Shown: positions 23,808 to 38,360 of the stretch, piece after piece
Position numbering within the stretch: position 1 is the stretch's first letter
How the letters are laid out: each line of letters opens with the position of its first letter
Origin: Tillandsia leiboldiana
Lineage: Eukaryota; Streptophyta; Magnoliopsida; Poales; Bromeliaceae
DNA length: 64,000 nt
Direction: 5' to 3'
Assembly (NCBI GenBank): GCA_029204045.2
Contig: CM055080.1
Location: 4,323,133 to 4,387,132, forward strand
Made by a program: the position numbers and the translations under genes
The notes under the pieces: generated by a model
Database searches by the model: none
The model's input: the letters and a program-made list of their open reading frames with translations, nothing else
What the model was told of the DNA's origin: nothing

Positions 23808-25135
23808 ATGGCCAACCTTATGACCTTTCTAGATGAGGAGGAAGATTATTGTGAAGAAGTGCAAACAATTCTCCTCAACCAAGCCTCCTTTGCATTTCAA
23901 AATACAATGAATAAGAGACCTTGTCGTACTAGACCATATAGCGGGCACGAAATTATTATGGATATACTAAGTGGACATCCCGACCGAGGATATCAACATT
24001 TTCGAATGTCAAACACTACGTTCATAAGACGTAGAGATGAATTGGTCGGGAGAGGGTTGATACAGGGCACTCGACATCTTACGGCTGATGAACAACTCGG
24101 AATATTTTTATTTGGGGTGGGACATGGGGTAACAAATCGAGTGTTAGCTGAAACATTTCAACACTCGGGGGAGACTATAAGTAGGTATTTCAATAATGTG
24201 CTACGTGGTGTGGTCGAGCTTAGGCATGACTATATACAGATGCCGAGTAGTAACACTGGAATGCACCCAAAAATTAGAGATAACCCTTTATTCCATCCTT
24301 TCAAAGTGAGTCATGAACCCAGTATGCAATATTTACAAAATGATCATTATTTCTAACTTTTATTCTTAATCTTTTTACAAATTGTAGAATGCAATTGGCG
24401 CTTTAGATGGGACGCATATACCAGTGGTGGTGAGGAAGAGCAAGCAACCCCGACATCGTTGTCGAAGGGGCTTCACCTCCCAAAATATGATGGCTGTATG
24501 TTCATTTGATCATCAATTTTTATTTGTATGCACTGGATGGGAGGGTTCTGCATCTGATATATATGAGAGTGCTACGTTGGTGTTGCGAGAGCGGGGGCTT
24601 AATGGTTCCAGAAGGTACATGTAATTCTAAAATGTTTGATTTTATATTTTACTTAATTTAAATAACTATAACTTGTTCTTGTATAGGAAAATATTATTTG
24701 GTGGATTCGGGTTATGCCAATACGGATCGGTTCCTCGCACCCTATAGAGGAGAACGGTACCACTTGAGCCAATTTGATGGCAATGCAAGGGCGCGCACCC
24801 ATCGAGGACCGCGAGATATGTACAATCATAGACATGCTCAACTTCGCAATGCTGTTGAGAAGTCCTTCGGCATTTTAAAGAAGCGATTCAAAGTGCTCCG
24901 CCAAGCAACTCCCTTTCCCTACAAGGTGCAATGTCGCATAGCTCTAGCTTGTTGTATCATCCACAACTTTATAAAGAGACACCAAGGAAGCGATATATAT
25001 TTCAACATGCAACTGGAGACTAATCCCCTGGAGGAGCAAGAAGAGGATCACACTCCTCTCGTTGGCGCTGATGAGTCGCGACGCGGCGACAATCTTCGCA
25101 CAAGAATCACGGAGCAATTATGGAGCAATCAGTAG
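23808..25135 (+). CDS. Harbinger ORF2: DDE nuclease (HARBI1-like transposase)
   Basis: Catalyses element excision and insertion. Proposed exons are 23808-24305, 24388-24604 and 24687-25135. The first junction (FK|NAIGALDG) is a clean GTGAGT...TAG. The second donor (AATG|GTTCCA) is weak by consensus, but it is the one that keeps frame and gives the family-typical GKYYLVDSGY. Catalytic triad: D in GALDGTHIP, D in LVDSGY and E in NAVEKSFGILKKRF. The start is the ATG opening MANLM. The frame is open further upstream to 23727, where ATGs at 23727 or 23766 could also serve, or an acceptor at about 23762. No internal stop is seen, so the protein looks intact. Confidence 0.85.
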
Positions 25136-25486
25136 TTTTATCCTTATTTTCTTTGTAATGCTAAAAGTTGGAATGTCTGCTTGGCTGAAACATTTATGGC
25201 TGCTTGGTTATGTACTTTGTAATGCCCGGTGTTAGAATATTGTAGATTAATGGGTTGTATTAGTGTTTCCCTAATCACAGGTTGTATGTACTCTTGAATG
25301 TTGCAACTACACACTCTTTATGTGATATGGATATATTACTAAGTTGTTTTACATGTGTATTGATGTTGAATTGGCAATGTTTGTCTATGTGAATCATTTG
25401 TTTAGTTGAGTTAGATGTAATATTAATTTTTCATGTTATGCAAATTGCATTAATTTTCAAAGTGTAAAAGGTAAATGTGGCTGTTT

Positions 25487-26098
25487 GGTAAAAACTGCAT
25501 TTTTTGAATTTTAATTTTTTAAAATTTTAAATTGAAAATTATAAAATTAAAAATTAAAAATTAAAAATTATAATTTTAAAATTAAAAAGTTAAAATCTTA
25601 AATTTAAAAATTAAAATTTAAAATTTAAAATTTAAATTTAAAATTTAAAATTTAAAATTTAAAAATTAAAATTTTAAATTGAAAATATAAATTTTAAAAT
25701 TTAAAATATAAAATTTAAAATTTCAAAATTAAAATTTAAAATTTAAAATTCAAAATTTAAAATTTAAAATTAAAAATTAAAAATTTTAAAAAGAATTTAA
25801 AATTTTTAATTTTAAATTTTAAATTTTAAATTTTAAATTTCAGTTTTACATTTTAAATTTTAATTTTAAAATTTTAAATTTTATATTTTATATTTTAAAA
25901 TTTATATTCTCAATTTAAAATTTTAATTTTTAAATTTTAAATTTTAAATTTAAATTTTAAATTTTAAATTTTAAATTTTAAATTTTAAATTTTAACTTTT
26001 AAATTTTTAAATTATAAATTTTAATTTTTAATTTTTAAATTTATAATTTTCAATTTAAAATTTTAAAAACTTAAAATTCAAAAAATACAGTTTTTACC
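25487..26098. repeat. AT-rich foldback, about 610 bp, in the Harbinger right arm
   Basis: The sequence is mostly (AAATTTT)-like. Its two ends are near-perfect inverted repeats: GGTAAAAACTGCATTTTTTG at the left and the reverse complement of the same with one change at the right. Inverted similarity runs at least 60 bp in. No convincing target-site duplication was found, so it may be a nested foldback element or an amplified subterminal region. Confidence 0.6.
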
Positions 26099-26558
26099 TA
26101 TGTTGTACATCATTGTATATTGATTATACAATAATGTAAAATGCACTAATATATAAGGGCAAATTTGGTATTTTGGATTACAAAAATCTACTTTTTCTAT
26201 TATTCTTCTCCAATTAGAAAAAACTTACCAAACAATATTTGTTTTATTCAATAGAATAAGAAAGAATATTACCAAACACAATATTCATTTTATTCCTTTC
26301 TATCCTAGAATATAATAGAATTATGGGAATAAAAAAATTAATTCTTCTCAAATTTATCCTATTTCCAAACGCAGCCTAATTAGTATAAAATAGATATTTT
26401 TAGTCACAATATTATCCGATTAGGTTTGAGTTGAAAAAGAAAAATTTTCATTAAGCTAAAGAACAGAATGTAACCTAGTTAAGTTTGTGAGTTTTCATTC
26501 AAGTTAGCTTTTACAATAACTTTCAAAAATAATAAATTTTTTTTTGAAAAAACTTTAA

Positions 26559-27028
26559 GGCACCGTTTGTTTCGGGACTAGAACAGGGAATAAGAGGTTT
26601 ATTCTCCTAATTGTACCAAACACACTAAGAATTATTCGGTACAGTAGTTCTAGTACACACAGAATAAGCTGTAATAACAGTTCTTACCTATTTTTTATAA
26701 TATTTTTTTTTTACCAAACTACCCCTCCTCCCCTCCTTTTTCTCTTCCCAATATACTCTCATCATCACAAATTTCTCTCTCTCCTTTCTCATTTTTCCTT
26801 CCTAATACACTCTCATCATCACAAATTCCTCTCTCTCCTCTCTCTCTCTTCCTTCCCAATACACTCTCATCATCACAACCTCTTTATTCTTCTTATTCCT
26901 CATTCTCATACCAAACACAAAATCTCTTATTCCTGGAACCGAACCAAACGTTTTTTCGCTCTTGTTTCGTACTTTATACCTATCCCCAGAATAGCTAGTT
27001 TTGACTTATTCCGTTACCAAACGATACC
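26559..27028. mobile_element. Tourist/Harbinger-type MITE
   Basis: The 470-bp element has ends GGCACCGTTTG... and ...CAAACGATACC (imperfect inverted repeats). It is flanked by TAA on both sides (26556-26558, 27029-27031). The interior has two nearly repeated CT-rich blocks around AATACACTCTCATCATCACAA. It has no coding capacity. Confidence 0.75.
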
Positions 27029-27031
27029 TAA

Positions 27032-29497
<2,466 letters not shown>

Positions 29498-29502
29498 TCA
29501 TA

Positions 29503-30788
29503 TGTGGGTTATGAGATAATGGATCTAAATAAAGAAAAAACTATCTAGAGGGGGGGTGAATAGGTGTAAACAATAAAACTAAGAAATCTTTGCATAAAAA
29601 ATAACTCAATGCGGAAAATAAATAAAGTACGCAAGATTTTACGTAAAAAACTCAGTCACAGGAGTAAAAAACTACGGGACCGATCACATGGTGAAATCCA
29701 CTAAGATTAAACACGTACAAGGTGATATAACGCAACACTACGACTCAACCTTTTCCATACGCTCAAAGTAGATTTTCTCCGCAGTCCACAACGCGCCTCG
29801 ATCACACGATTTGCGTCCAACGTCGAATCCACGACGTCCAACCGAATCCACGGTCTTCACCAATTTTGGTACGAATCGATCACACGAATGCACCTCGCTC
29901 CGAATCCACGAAAGCGATAACACCTTGAATCCACAAGGCCACGCGAATCCACTCGCCGATTGTCCTTTCGAAAATCGTTGTTTTGTTTATTGGTGGTGAT
30001 GATATTTGAATACTTAGGTCATATAGATAGACAAGGAAAACACTATCTAAGTATTCATCGATTTGATTCTTCGAAAGAAAAGAGATTGAAAAAACCTCGA
30101 ATCAAACCGATAAATATAGAGAAAGAAAACCTAAAAATAAAACGGTGTTTACCTTTTCTTCTCTATACGTGGATTACCTTTGATCCTTTTTCTGGATGTC
30201 TTTGATCCCCCTTGGGATACCCTAAAAGATAAACTTTTGGGTCTATTTATAGGTTAGAAACGTTTTGGAAGAGGATAAGAATTGAAAACTGACTTAACAG
30301 ATTTTTTTCCCGCACGACGGTCCGGACTGGATTAGGCTGATCCGGACTGTCGTCTTTTTTCAGAAAATTTCCTGAAAAAATAGGTTCGGGGTCCGGACTG
30401 GATTTCCTGATCCGGACTGATTCATGTGATTTATCAAAAACAAGATTCGGGGCCGGACTGGATAGAGGTTGATCCGGACTGGAATTTCGCATGAACCAAA
30501 CCATGTTCGGGGTCCGGACTGGATGTGGCTGATCCGGATCCAGAACATATAAAATGCCCAGTTTTGATTTTTATGCAATGAAAATTATTCCAAGTGTTTC
30601 TAAACTATAAGAATGTATTCAAATAATCAAAAATATTTAATTTAACGTACCTGATCATTCTAAATTCATTCTTCTTGAGATTGATGTATGTGATCTTCAA
30701 GTCGTCAACTTCAATCTTCAAGTCGTCAACTTCAATCTTCAAGACTCAAGACCTTTCACGAAATATGCAAATACAAAAATTCTTAACA
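29503..30788 (-). repeat. 3' LTR of the copia element
   Basis: The 1286-bp LTR is delimited in plus orientation by TGTGGGTTATGAG and TTCTTAACA. It matches 48453-49638 plus 60786-60805. It carries four GGTCCGGACTGGAT...GATCCGGACTG units (about 30307-30540) where the other LTR has three, and a duplicated ATCTTCAAGTCGTCAACTTC near 30693-30733. Confidence 0.9.
30307..30540. repeat. TCCGGA-rich repeat units in the LTR
   Basis: Four units of about 50-60 bp each contain two TCCGGA palindromes about 17 bp apart (one of the eight is degenerate). The 5' LTR holds three units (49267-49430), and two variants occur at 33508-33590 ahead of the extra ORF. Confidence 0.8.
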
Positions 30789-30802
30789 ATCTCCCCATTT
30801 GG
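30789..30802 (-). promoter_or_regulatory. Polypurine tract of the copia element
   Basis: On the minus strand AAATGGGGAGAT lies directly before the 3' LTR. This is the position and composition of a plus-strand primer. Confidence 0.75.
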
Positions 30803-31441
30803 CGGTTTCGTGACAAAACATGTAATCCACTTAACAAAATAGAAAAAGATTTTTGTTGCTATCACCATACAACAAAAATACGCAAGAATGGTCCGAATAA
30901 ATGTAAATAGAAGAGATAAACTCCTAATACAAACTCTAGACTTAGACGCTTGTACTCTCTGCAAAAGAAACAATTCTTGACAAAAAAAATCATTAATACC
31001 TCAAGAATTGTAATTCAATAAGTAATCAGAGAGTTAGAGTTTACACTCATTTAACTTATGACATTAATTATTAGATATGTATGAAAATGGACAATGAAAA
31101 ATCCACATATCATCATATATCAATAAAGTTCCAAATGTTATAGTTCAAGGTTCACAAAAATTAACAAGTTCAAAGTTTTGTCAGTTGTCCATATCCACTT
31201 GTTAGAAATATTACATGCCCAAATAGTTAGACAAATAGTTAGTCACAAGGCATGTTAAGTTTCGTCCTACTTACCTTCAAAGTTCAAAGTTCTCTCCCCC
31301 TTTTTGTCACAATTGCCAAAAAAGAATAGTAAGAAAGAAAAGGTTCAATAGTTAAAACCAAAATTTAAGGTAAAAGAAACGAAAAAAACCTACAAAAACA
31401 AAAACTGTTAGAGAGAAATAAAATGAAGTCATCAAGAAAAA

Positions 31442-32956
31442 TCAATCTGAGTCATCATTGTCGTCAGAGCTGCTGCATCCAAGCTTCGTGAATATCTTCT
31501 TAACCAATTTTGCCAGTGTCTTATATGTCTTCTTCAAGTCTTCCTGGACTGACGTAATGCGTTGTAGATCAACAGATATACGAGCTTGTTCAACAGAAAT
31601 TCTCTCTTGTTCAGATGACATATGTTGTTGTTCTCTGTAAATGGATGTGACAGAGGCTTCATCCTCTGATGTATCAAAAATTGTAGGTCCTGAAGCTGTT
31701 GCTTGTGCTTGTGGTTGTGCTGCTGCTGTCGTTGCTGTTGTTGCTGCTTCTTGTGCTTGGTGGGTGGAGGCCGAAGGTCGCTTGCTCGGATGTGGGGTTG
31801 GTGTCTCATCCGGTTGACTTGTGAGAGACTTCACAATTGTAGAATCATTGATAGTTTCCAGACTATGCATATAAGTTGATGAACGAATATCCACATTAAA
31901 CTTTCTTAAAATCCGTATTATAATCAACGAGAATGGAAGTCGCTCAGTAGGATGAGCATTTTTCACATATCTTGCCATCCTTGACTAGATAAGATACGGA
32001 ATATTAAAATTTGATCCCAAAGAGGCTGCGGGGTGTCCGAGAAGATATAGAAATAGCATTCTATCCCACCGTAATACCTTCGTTTGCATGTTAGGTAAAA
32101 TATTATAACAAACAATAAAGTTTAAGAACCTATACTCAGGTCGAAGTTCTTTTGAAAATACAGAATTTCCCGCCGACCGAGTATTCGGTATGCAAATTCC
32201 ATCAACAACCGTCCTCCAAGTTGTATTTGTCATAACGTGTCCCTTCATGTAATGGGTCCCTTCGGCTTGGGCACTCATACCTAGCACTTCTCCAATTAGT
32301 TTAGGAGTGATCGTGAGCTTAGTGTTTCGGACCGTTGTGTTAAATTCTCTAGGTCCGCCCTCATGATCTTGAAGCTGCGTAGCACACATGTAGAAAGTCC
32401 TGATGAGATGGAGACAATACCTTGTAGTTTCAGAAAACTTGCAGACTTGGGCAAGTCGGGCTTTATCAAACAAGGTTCCAAACGCTGGAGAGCGTTCCCT
32501 GAGAGCCGCGACATTTACATGTCTCTCACCGATGCACTCTCGTTTCTCAAAATCTTTCATCCTCTCGGTACTGATATGAACAAAATCCTGCGGAGGTGGC
32601 TCACTTGCAAGTGGCTCTTCAATCTCAATTCCACGAGATCGACCCCTTTTCTGTGCAACGCTTTTCCTCTTCCTTGACGTTGGTTCCACCGGAGCTTTTC
32701 CTTTCTCTGCAGCTGTGGGTGGAGTTCTAGCTTTCTCAAAAACTAGGGTTTTCCCTTTAGAAGCAATCGATGCCTTTGCTGCTGCAATTTGTTGTGCTCC
32801 TTCGACCGTCTTCTCCCATTCTTCCGAGTCAGTCTCGGATTCATCCAAAGGAATACATTCTCCTTCTTTCTGATCCTTCCTAGCTCTTTTTAACTTGTTC
32901 GTAATCCTTGTACTCACAAGAGCAGAGATGAAAACTATTACCCATTCAAACACCAT
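31442..32956 (-). pseudogene. Extra third ORF of the copia element, one in-frame stop
   Basis: Downstream of RNase H and before the polypurine tract lies a minus-strand frame of 323 codons. After a TAG at 31985 it continues in the same frame for 180 more codons. The N-terminal part is charged and Lys/Arg-rich. The middle block, including TPKLIGEVLGM, resembles the plant-specific 'putative plant transposon protein' domain (Transposase_32-like, by recall). The C-terminal part is Ser/Thr/Ala/Gln-rich, then predicted coiled coil (SSEQERISVEQARISVDLQ), then an acidic tail. No signal peptide or clear membrane anchor is visible, so an envelope role is not supported. SIRE-type elements are known to carry an additional ORF at this position. 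The single TAG could be decay or readthrough. Confidence 0.7.
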
Positions 32957-34511
32957 CTTAAAAGTTTGTCAACAGCTCCCCTGCGAGTAGGAACTCAAGA
33001 ACATGGAAAAAATTATTTAATTCTAAAAATTCGAAAGAAAATACCTAAACAATTCTTAACATGTATAGAGCCTAGGAATCAAGACAATTTTGCAAAAAGA
33101 ATTTTAAAAATAAATCAATTCCATAATTTTTGAAAAATCCCAAAAATTGTCATAAAATCGAACTTTCTGAAATCGAAGCCCAAAAATCCGTTTAGAAAAC
33201 AAATAACAAGCATAGAAACAATTCTTAGGCATCCAGAGTTCAGATTTCAAAAGAAATTTGATAAAAAATCTTGCAAAATTGAAATTGTAGCATGAAATAT
33301 ATCACGATTTGATGAACACAAGCAAAAACTGTGAATGAACCGAGTTTTGATCAAAATACTTGGATCGAGAGAAATATCGTGAAGAAGGATCCAAAAGCTT
33401 CTAGATTCTAGAGAGAGAAACTCAGAGAAACCAAAATTCAAAGCTTTGTGAGAAAAGAAAAAATCTAAACCTTTCGTTTTGATATAAACCCTAGCCGCGG
33501 TCCGGATCGGATTAAGTGGTCAGTACGGATCGGCTTCGCGCAGAAAATCTCATCGTTCGGGATCCGGACTGAACCATCCAGTCCGGACTGCTTGCAACTT
33601 TTTCTCCAGAAATTTTTTGAAAAATTTCAGAAAATCCAGAAAAAGTATGTAAACATTCTTGCATATCAACTTTAAACAAAAAGTATCATTTCATATGAAA
33701 AGAATTAGATTATGATAAATCTATCAAAATATCTCAAATAAAGAAACGAAAATTTATAAAATTTATAGCCTCTAAAGTTGAGTTCAAAACATCAAACACG
33801 ATCTTATGAGTAATGAATTTATCGAATCATCAATTGAGCAAAGAAAATAAAGCACCAAGATCGATAGATGTTTGAAATCTCTAGTAAGTCAAATAATATT
33901 ATCTAGTCAATATATTTAGGGAGTGGCTCTTTGAGTATCTTTCAATAAAAAATTCTACCTTATACCAACCTTGGAATTTGACAGAGTCAAGTATTACAAA
34001 AAGCATTTTATCAACTAAACAATATCACCATGCTTGGTAAACATGTGGTAGCTGCACACAGTACTCGGACGACCGAGGTGGTAGCTCTTTCCTCTATGTG
34101 GTGGTAGTTTTCACACTCCACTAAGGGATGTAACTCTTTCTACATCTTTTGAGCATGAAAATTTAAATAGACTCCCCCTTAATTGGCTATCAATTATGTG
34201 AGATATTAATTATTCAACCAAAAATTGATCTCGTGTTCATACTTATTTCAATTACCAAATAAGATAAAAACAATACCAAGAGATCATTGAATGAGGGATT
34301 GACTTTGATCAACTAAAGATGAGATAATTAATATAAATGATCATTGCATCAAATGAGTTATAATGATGTCCAAATCATAATAAATTTCTCAAGATATGAA
34401 ATAATGCAATTAAAGTCAATTATGCTAATGCTCAGTTAATGTTCTATATTACAAACAAAAAGAACAAAAACACAAAACAAAACCTAACCTAAGAAATGGT
34501 TCAAAAATTGG
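32957..34511 (-). other. Spacer between pol and the extra ORF of the copia element
   Basis: Non-coding. It contains two TCCGGA-type units (33508-33590) followed by a CAGAAAATTT segment also seen beside such units in the LTR. This may be an internal promoter for the extra ORF. Confidence 0.4.
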
Positions 34512-35053
34512 TTATTTCAAAGAAAGCATACAAATTGCTTTTCGCAAATGAATAAAACGTTTTTGATCCAAAGGTTTTGTTAAAATATCGGCTAATTGAT
34601 CATCAGTTGAAACATAAGCAATTTGCAAAGTACTTGATTCAACTAGCTCTCTTAAAAAATGATATTTTAGTTCTATGTGTTTTGTTCTAGAGTGCAACAT
34701 AGGGTTTTTAGAAATGTTAATGGCACTAGTGTTGTCACATAAAATAGTTACCGAGGTCGCAGAATGCGGAAGTCACTCAATACACTCTTCATCCAAATCA
34801 ATTGAGTTGAGCAGCTTCCCGCAGAAATGTATTCCGCCTCGACAGTAGAGAGAGCAATGCAGTTTTGCTTTTTACTATGCCATGCCACAAGACAATGGCC
34901 AAGATAAAAACATGCACCACTCGTGCTCTTACGATTATCCACTGATCCAGCCCAATCGGCATCTGAATATCCTATAATATCGAAAGATGTGTCCATAGGA
35001 TACCAAATTTCGAAATTAATTATACCTTTGACGTACCGGATGATCCTTTTCAC
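34512..35053 (-). pseudogene. Copia RNase H, broken
   Basis: Two minus-strand frames, 35053-34748 and 34700-34512, together cover the Ty1-copia RNase H. The first has GYSDADWAG, RKSTSG and STVEAEY. The second has the terminal HIELKYHFLRELV and QLADILTKPL motifs. A frameshift near 34750 separates them. Confidence 0.85.
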
Positions 35054-35205
35054 CGCTTTCAGGTGAACTTCCTTCGGTGCTGATTGATATCTCGCGCAAA
35101 TTCCAATACTGAAAAAATTATCCGGGCGACTAGCCGTAAGGTAGAGAGACTTCCAATCATACTTCTGTAAAGTTTCTCGTCTACACTTTCTCTGTGAGAT
35201 TCACT

Positions 35206-35862
35206 TCATAATCCCTTATTGCTAGTTCCCATAGGAGTCGGATGATCTTTAGAATTTTCTAATCCGAATTTCTTAACCAACTCCTTCGCATACTTGGATT
35301 GACACAAATGAATGCCATCTTCACATTGTTTAACCTGCAATCTAAGAAAATACGTAAGCTCACCCATCATGGATATCTCAAATTCGCTTTCCATTGTCTC
35401 GGCGAATTTTGAAGCATCATTGTTTCTCGTAGCTCCAAACACAATGTCATCCACATAGATTTGAGCCACAATGAAGTTATCTTGAGAATGGTTGACAAAG
35501 AGTGTCCGATCGGCTCCCCCTCGAGTATAACCTTTTTCCAAAAGATATTTCGTTAATCTTTCGTACCATGCTCGTAGTACTTGTTTTAGTCCGTAAAGAG
35601 CATTTCTCAATCGAAAAATATAGTTTGTAAGTTTGTGATCAATGAAACCTTTCGGTTGAGCCACATAAACTTCTTCGTTTAAAAAACCATTTAAAAACGC
35701 GCTCTTAACGTCCATATGAAAAAGCTTAATTTTAAAATGACAAGCAATTACGAAAAGGATACGAATGGACTCGAGACGGGCAACCGGAGCGAATGTCTCA
35801 TCAAAGTCTATTCCTTCAATCTGTGAGTAGCCCTGAGCAACCAAACGTGCTTTGTTCCTCAC
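35206..35862 (-). pseudogene. Copia reverse transcriptase, broken
   Basis: RNA-dependent DNA polymerase of the element. Visible family blocks are NKARLVAQGYSQ, ETFAPVARLESIR, MDVKSAFLNG, ALYGLKQ and the catalytic YVDDIVFGAT. The frame continues upstream to the TAG at 35947. It is lost around 35206 and again around 35150, before the RNase H. Confidence 0.9.
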
Positions 35863-35946
35863 AATGGTACCGTCTTCATTTTTCTTATTCTTGAAAATCC
35901 ATTTTGTACCAATGATGTTTTGGTGCTTAGGGGGCTTCGTTAATTC

Positions 35947-36950
35947 CTAGACTTTGTTCATTTCAAATTGATTAAGCTCTTCTTGCATTGCTTCAATCAA
36001 ATAGTCGTCCTGAAGAGCTTCATCAATATTTTTTGGTTCTACCATAGAGACGTAGCAGACGACTCCACATTCTAACTGTCTTCGAGTTCTAACTCCTTCT
36101 TGAGGATCTCCAATGATGTTTGATTCTGGATGGTCTTTGGAGATTCGAAGCGTTTGAGGTAAAGGGGTACTCAGAGGAATTTGCGATGATTCTTGCACAT
36201 TAGATGAACTAGAAGAACCATGAGATGCATCAAAATTTTCAGAAGATTTATCATGTACCGATGCAATATCATTAGCAGGCAATTCATCATCAAGAGACAT
36301 ATCAGGAGTAGATTTATCAGAAGAAAAATAAAAAGTTTCATCTACTTTAACATTTATAGATTCTATCATCGTTTTAGATTCAATGTTAAATACCCGATAT
36401 GCTCTACTATTTGTAGAATAACCCATAAAAATTCCTTCGTCACTACGAGAGTCGAATTTTTTAAGATTTTCACGATCGCGTAAAATGTAGCAACGACTCC
36501 CGAAGATACGAAAATATTTGATATTCGGTTTCCTACAGAACCATAACTCATATGGTGTATTTAAAGTACCCGGGCGTAAATATATTCTATTGATCACATA
36601 GACAGCGGTGTTAACTGCTTCAGCCCAAAAATGTAAAGGGAGTTTCCAGCTATGAAGCATAACACACGCCATCTCTTGTACAACTCTATTTTTGCGCTCG
36701 ACTACACAATTCTGTTACGGTGTATAAGGTGCAGAGAATTCATGTTTTATGCCGTTTGAAAAGCAAAAATCAATGAATTTTGAATTTATAAATTCTCCAC
36801 CTCTATCACTGTAAACACGGACAATCTTTTCATTTTTCTCAATCATAATCAGATGACAAATATCATGAAAAGAGTCAAAGGTATCCGCTTTCTCTTTTAA
36901 AAATGCAACCCATGAAAATCTAGAAAAATCATCAACCATGAGAAATATGT
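35947..36950 (-). pseudogene. Copia integrase, broken
   Basis: The DDE core is recognisable: second Asp in YSDRGGEFIN and Glu in VVERKNR, followed by the integrase C-terminal region (FGSRCYILRDRENLKKFD, GIFMGYSTNSRAYRV). In-frame stops lie near 36953 and 36715, the latter just before the catalytic Glu block, and at 35947 where it meets the reverse transcriptase. The first Asp block (HMDLMGP) is at about 36990. Confidence 0.9.
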
Positions 36951-37010
36951 ACTATTTTTCACCCAAACTAGGTTGACGAGTTGGCCCCATTAAATCCATA
37001 TGCAATAATT

Positions 37011-37748
37011 CTAATGGGCGTTTTGTTCTACATGGTTCAAATTCTTGTGAGTGGATCTAGTTTGTTTTTCCTTTTGGCAACCACCACACAGAATGTTTTC
37101 TTTGAAGTTCAATTTTGGAACACCTCTAACAACATCCTTATTTGTAATTCTAGATAGTTCCTTAAAGTTCATGTGATCTAGTCTTTCACGCCAAAGAGTC
37201 TCAGTGTCAAGTGAAACTAGGTTACAATGTTCAAAAGTTTTACCAGGAATTACGTAGCAATTATTTTGTGACCTAACCCCTTTCAAAAATAATGATTGGT
37301 TTACATCAGTTACAAGACATTCTATCGCAGAAAAATTAACTAAAAAACCATCATCACACAATTGACTAATGCTTATGAGGTTAGTCTTGAGGCTCTCAAC
37401 ATATAAAACATTTTTCAAAATTGGGCCGTTTGGAATAATGATTGTTCCTTTTCCAACTATTTTTGAAGATCGTCCATCTCCGAAAACAACAAGTACTCCA
37501 GAGGTTTTTTCAAAAGATTTAAAATAGTTTTTATCTCCAGTCATGTGCCGTGAGCAACCACTATCCAAATACCAAGACGTATTGTCATATGCATGTAGTG
37601 ATGTGTGAATGACAAGATAAGGGTAGATTTCACCTTTGCGCACCCAAACCTTATGAGTTTTGGAATACGTCGGCAATGATCGTGAAGTTGATCTCCTTGA
37701 TGAACGCGTCTTGTTCGGCTGATCACTTTTATTTGAATTCCATGACAT
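37011..37748 (-). pseudogene. Copia protease and pre-integrase region
   Basis: The aspartic protease core is WYLDSGCSRHMTGD. The pre-integrase zinc region follows, but its usual first His is replaced (LWRERLDHMNF, where related elements have His after Trp), while CGGCQ is kept. A frameshift near 37025 separates it from the integrase. Confidence 0.85.
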
Positions 37749-37749
37749 T

Positions 37750-38360
37750 GTTGTCTTGAGGGATGTACTTCCATTATTCTTGACCTTTGGTTGATTTCTT
37801 CTTGAATTCCGGTCAATGATCTTGATGGTAGCCGTTGCAAGTGGTGGTTGATTTGCTCGTTTTGCTCCAAACTTGCAATTTGATCTTATGTGCCCTGCAA
37901 AACCACAACGATGACATACCTTGGTAACAGTTGTACTCGATGAGGATTAGGTAGACTTGTCAACGTTGGCTGTGATGATTTCCGTCGGAGAAGGAGCAAC
38001 CGACTGAGGCACAAACTTTGTACTGTTCGAACTTGGATCCTCACTGGTTCGATCGTATACAAGGCCCAAACGATTCGTTTGACCAAGACCAAGCAATTTG
38101 TCCAACTTGCTCCTTCCTGATGAAAATTTCTTCAAATCTTCTTTAAGTTGGAATATAGTCTTCGTCATCTCCAATTTTTCTTGCCGAGCCTCAGAGTAGA
38201 GCTTCAAGAAGTAATTGGCTTTATCCACCAACTTTATATGTTCCTTCTCGAAATGCTCATTCTTCTCTTGAAGGGAAGTGTTTATCTTGATCAAATTGTC
38301 CCTTTCTTCTTCAAGAGCTTTTGAGAGAGAAATTGCCTTGTTGGATTGTTCTTCGAGATC
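37750..38360 (-). pseudogene. Copia gag extension: coiled coil and second zinc knuckle
   Basis: In frame with both neighbours except for stops at 38361 and about 37949. It has a Lys/Glu-rich coiled coil (about 38330-38110), then a CX2CX4HX4C knuckle CHRCGFAGHIRSNC at about 37918-37877. A second knuckle after a coiled coil is a SIRE-like gag feature. Confidence 0.75.

Larger units (their letters stand above)
17922..26376 (+). mobile_element. PIF/Harbinger transposon, apparently autonomous
   Basis: The 8455-bp element has inverted ends GGCTGCGTTTG...CAAACGCAGCC. The 3-bp flanks are TTA (left) and TAA (right), the TWA target type of this superfamily with one mismatch. Inside, on the same strand, are the two proteins that define PIF/Harbinger elements: a SANT/Myb-like DNA-binding protein (19783-21036) and a DDE nuclease (about 23808-25135). 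Both are readable after intron removal, and the nuclease keeps its D, D and E residues. Large non-coding spaces carry tandem and dispersed hairpin repeats and an AT-rich foldback. The 17.93-18.11 and 26.18-26.37 kb ends are AT-rich subterminal sequence. Confidence 0.85.

Noticed and set aside
24605..24614. Splice donor GTACAT at 24615 for the Harbinger nuclease
   Set aside because: It shifts the frame. The donor at 24605 keeps frame and gives the conserved GKYYLVDSGY.
31442..32956. Envelope gene in the copia element
   Set aside because: No signal peptide or clear membrane anchor is visible. The core resembles a plant transposon-associated domain.
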